Shown here: piece after piece, positions 53,454 to 55,358 of the stretch
Layout: the number at the start of each line of letters is the position of its first letter
Position numbering within the stretch: position 1 is the stretch's first letter
Origin: Chloroflexota bacterium
Lineage (GTDB): Bacteria > Chloroflexota > Limnocylindria > Limnocylindrales > CSP1-4
NCBI GenBank assembly: GCA_003141455.1
Contig: PLMA01000039.1
Location: forward strand, 17,433 to 72,790
Direction: 5' to 3'
Length of the DNA: 55,358 bases
The notes under the pieces: model-generated
What the model saw: only the letters and a program-made list of their open reading frames with translations
What the model was told of the DNA's origin: nothing
The model's database searches: none
Program-made: the position numbers and the translations under genes

Positions 53454-54811
53454 CGCGCGCCCCCCGGAGTGGTGATGATGACCGCCGCGGCCGTCACGAA
53501 GAGGTTCAGGAGCGAGGCGGGAAGCAGCCACTTCCAGGCGAATCCCATCAGCTGGTCGACTCGGACCCGCGGCAGCGTCGCCCTCATCCAGACGAACGTG
53601 ATCACGAAGAAGTAGGTCTTGGCCATGAACCAAACGAGGCCGGCCACCCAATCGAAGGCGATGAAGCCGGCCGTGCCGACGAGACCGGCAACGGCCACCA
53701 GCAAGAACAGGAATCCCAGGCCCATGGCGTCCCACAGGCCCCACTCCCGGCCACCGATGAGCCTGGCCGCGATGGCGAAGAGCACCGTACCGATCAGCAC
53801 GACGTTGGCCACGATCAGCACCCAACCCAGGATGCCGATGCTCAACGGGTGGAACCAGTTCAGGTTGTATGCCCACGGCCAGTTGAACGGAGCCGTCCAA
53901 CCGCCGAAGAAGATCGTGGCGGTGAGGGCCGAGACGATGAAGACGTTGACGTACTCCGCGAAGAAGAAGAACCCGAACCGCATTCCGGAGTACTCCGTGG
54001 CGAAGCCGGCCACGATCTCGGAGTCGGCCTCGGTCATGTCGAAGGGGGTCCTGTTGGCTTCGGCGGTTGCGGCGATGAAGAAGATGAGCGCCGCGAGAGG
54101 CTGCTTGAAGACGAACCAATCGAGCACCGAGCCGGACTGCGCCAGCACGATGCGGTTCATGCTCATCGAGCCGGCCAGGATGATCACACCGACGACCGAG
54201 AGCGTCAGCGGGATCTCGTAGCTGATGATCTGCGCCGCCGAGCGCAGGCCGCCCAGGAGCGAGTACTTGTTGAAGCTCGACCAGCCGGCCATCAGCAGCC
54301 CGACGACCGTCAGCCCGCCCATCGAGAAGAAGAAGAGCAGGCCGATGTTGAAGTCCTGGCCGAAGAGCCCGGGCGCGAACGGAATGACCAGCAGGCTCAT
54401 CACGCTGGCCATGTAGGTCACCACCGGAGCCAGGGTGAAGACGGTGACGTCGGTGCCGGTCGGGGCGAAGTCCTCCTTGGACAGAACCTTGAGACCGTGG
54501 ATGACGCTCATCGCCGCGCCCCACGGACCGATGCGGTTGGGCCCCACCCGCAGGTTCATGCGGGCGATGACCTTCAGCTCGAGGTAGATCAGGACGAAGG
54601 CCGTCGGGACGGTCAGCAGCAGGATCGCCACGGCCGCCACGACGAAGCGGACCAGCGGCATGTTGGCCCCCAGGAAGTCGAGGAACGGCGGCCCGAGCAG
54701 CACGATCGCCAAGACCGTGACCACCGCCGCGACGATCGCCGCCGGGATGAAGATGGCGAGCAGACGGGCCCGCGACGACATGCCGTCCCAGGTTCGAACC
54801 GCGAAGCTCAT
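53450..54811 (-). CDS. nuoH: NADH-quinone oxidoreductase subunit H, with insert
   Basis: NuoH forms the quinone chamber joining the arms. The 453 residues have the family blocks ELKVIARMNLRVGPNRIGPWG, FAPTGTDVTVF, AEANRTPFDMTEADSEIVAGFATEYSGM (acidic quinone-site loop) and MRATLPRVRVDQLMGFAWKWLLP. Usual NuoH is about 325-365 residues. The extra length is mainly a stretch of about 80 residues after FFGGW (NLNWFHPLSIGILGWVLIV, then FLFLLVAVAGLVGTAGFIAF) with two added hydrophobic segments. It starts 10 bp after the nuoD stop. Confidence 0.95.
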   Translation of the reverse strand: MSFAVRTWDGMSSRARLLAIFIPAAIVAAVVTVLAIVLLGPPFLDFLGANMPLVRFVVAAVAILLLTVPTAFVLIYLELKVIARMNLRVGPNRIGPWGAAMSVIHGLKVLSKEDFAPTGTDVTVFTLAPVVTYMASVMSLLVIPFAPGLFGQDFNIGLLFFFSMGGLTVVGLLMAGWSSFNKYSLLGGLRSAAQIISYEIPLTLSVVGVIILAGSMSMNRIVLAQSGSVLDWFVFKQPLAALIFFIAATAEANRTPFDMTEADSEIVAGFATEYSGMRFGFFFFAEYVNVFIVSALTATIFFGGWTAPFNWPWAYNLNWFHPLSIGILGWVLIVANVVLIGTVLFAIAARLIGGREWGLWDAMGLGFLFLLVAVAGLVGTAGFIAFDWVAGLVWFMAKTYFFVITFVWMRATLPRVRVDQLMGFAWKWLLPASLLNLFVTAAAVIITTPGGAR

Positions 54812-54821
54812 CGGGCCGTTC

Positions 54822-55358
54822 TCACTTGTCGATCCCGCCCATGACCGGATCGAGTGAAGCGACGACCGCCATCGTGTCCGCCAGCAGGTGGCCGGGCAGG
54901 AGCGTCGTCACTGTCTCGAGGTTGACGAAGCTCGGGTCATGGATGCGGAAGCGGAAGGGCTGGTCCGAGCCGTCGCTGATGGCGTACACGCCGAGCATCC
55001 CGCGCGGCCCCTCGACGGCTCCCCAAGCGCGGCCGGGTCGCGGCCGCAGGAGTCGCGGCAGCTTGGCCATCACCGGGCCGTCGGGCATGTTGTGGAGGCA
55101 CTGGTCGATGATCTTGAGCGACTCCCGGATCTCGTCCACCCGGATCAGATAGCGGGCCAGCGAGTCGCCTTCCTCGCGGGTCGGGACGTTGAATTCGAGC
55201 TCGGGGTAGATGCTGTAGGGGTGCGCTCGCCGTACGTCGAACGGAACGCCGGAGGCGCGCAGGTTCCCGCCCGTGACCCCATAACTGAGGGCCGTGGCGC
55301 GATCCAGGTTGCCCACTCCGCGCATTCGGCGGACGAAGATCTCGTTCTCGTTGAGCAG
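54822..55358 (-). CDS. nuoD: NADH-quinone oxidoreductase subunit D, C-terminal part
   Basis: The gene runs off the right edge; 178 codons before the stop are present. The visible part begins LLNENEIFVRRMRGVGNLDR, typical of NuoD, and continues with ALSYGVTGGNLRASGVPFDVRR and PYSIYPELEF. It ends MAVVASLDPVMGGIDK, the usual NuoD end. NuoD forms most of the quinone site beside cluster N2. nuoA, nuoB and nuoC are expected just outside the window. Confidence 0.95.
   Translation of the reverse strand: MLNENEIFVRRMRGVGNLDRATALSYGVTGGNLRASGVPFDVRRAHPYSIYPELEFNVPTREEGDSLARYLIRVDEIRESLKIIDQCLHNMPDGPVMAKLPRLLRPRPGRAWGAVEGPRGMLGVYAISDGSDQPFRFRIHDPSFVNLETVTTLLPGHLLADTMAVVASLDPVMGGIDK

Overview
The window looks like a chromosomal segment of a high-G+C, free-living bacterium that respires with complex I and carries a replication-origin neighbourhood. 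The gene set (rpmH-rnpA-yidD-yidC-jag running left from the dnaA promoter region, dnaA, dnaN-recF-dciA), the lack of any LPS gene, a lipoprotein-type YidC and the phosphatidylinositol-mannoside genes suggest a Gram-positive-type or monoderm envelope. My best guess is a Chloroflexota lineage near Limnocylindria; a deep Actinomycetota branch is the alternative. I could not test this without a search.

Layout. 1-70: 3' end of tmRNA (ssrA), followed by two hairpins. 265-5795 (minus): a VanW-domain envelope protein, then the khpB/jag-yidC-yidD-rnpA-rpmH operon under a consensus promoter (5898-5927). 5796-6236: the dnaA control region, with two 17-bp palindromes. 6237-7610: dnaA. 7619-11370: inserted accessory genes (beta-keto acid cleavage enzyme, NeuD/PglD-like acetyltransferase, DegT aminotransferase, glycosyltransferase). 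11371-11805: probable oriC with phased DnaA boxes. 11806-14636: dnaN, recF (no standard start codon), dciA. 14744-17617: a PPM-like/propeller membrane protein and a bifunctional-nuclease-family protein.

17649-28422 is a mannosylation block: a dolichol-phosphate-mannose-synthase-like GT2, a DUF2723/TMEM260-like transferase, another GT-C-like membrane protein, and a 2,048-residue protein joining two GT-C enzymes with a beta-propeller-like insert. 28430-35018 is a compact, translationally coupled operon, read right to left: ArsR regulator, phosphatidylinositol-phosphate synthase, inositol-3-phosphate synthase, two LpxL/PatA-type acyltransferases, a PHP-domain protein and a PimA-like mannosyltransferase. 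This is a near-complete route to acylated phosphatidylinositol mannoside, with a promoter and palindromic operator at 35100-35151. The neighbouring block could supply and use the polyprenyl-phosphate mannose.

35323-37577: four small lipoprotein genes, three of them related. 37776-42380: an MFS exporter, a CorA-like channel with an altered signature, a GNAT acetyltransferase, a sortase-like protein lacking the catalytic Cys, and a small membrane protein.

42549-55358 (minus): a complex I operon, nuoD(partial)-H-[I/E fusion]-F-[NuoG replacement]-J-K-L-M-N. The membrane arm looks normal apart from a NuoH insert. The peripheral electron-input arm is strongly remodelled: NuoI is cut to one 4Fe-4S motif and fused to a NuoE lacking two cluster Cys, NuoF has a Cys-to-Thr change in its N3 motif, and NuoG is replaced by a 2Fe-2S/GltD-like flavoprotein/ferredoxin fusion. 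The remodelled complex I arm and the PIM-type operon are the two best candidates for undescribed biology here.
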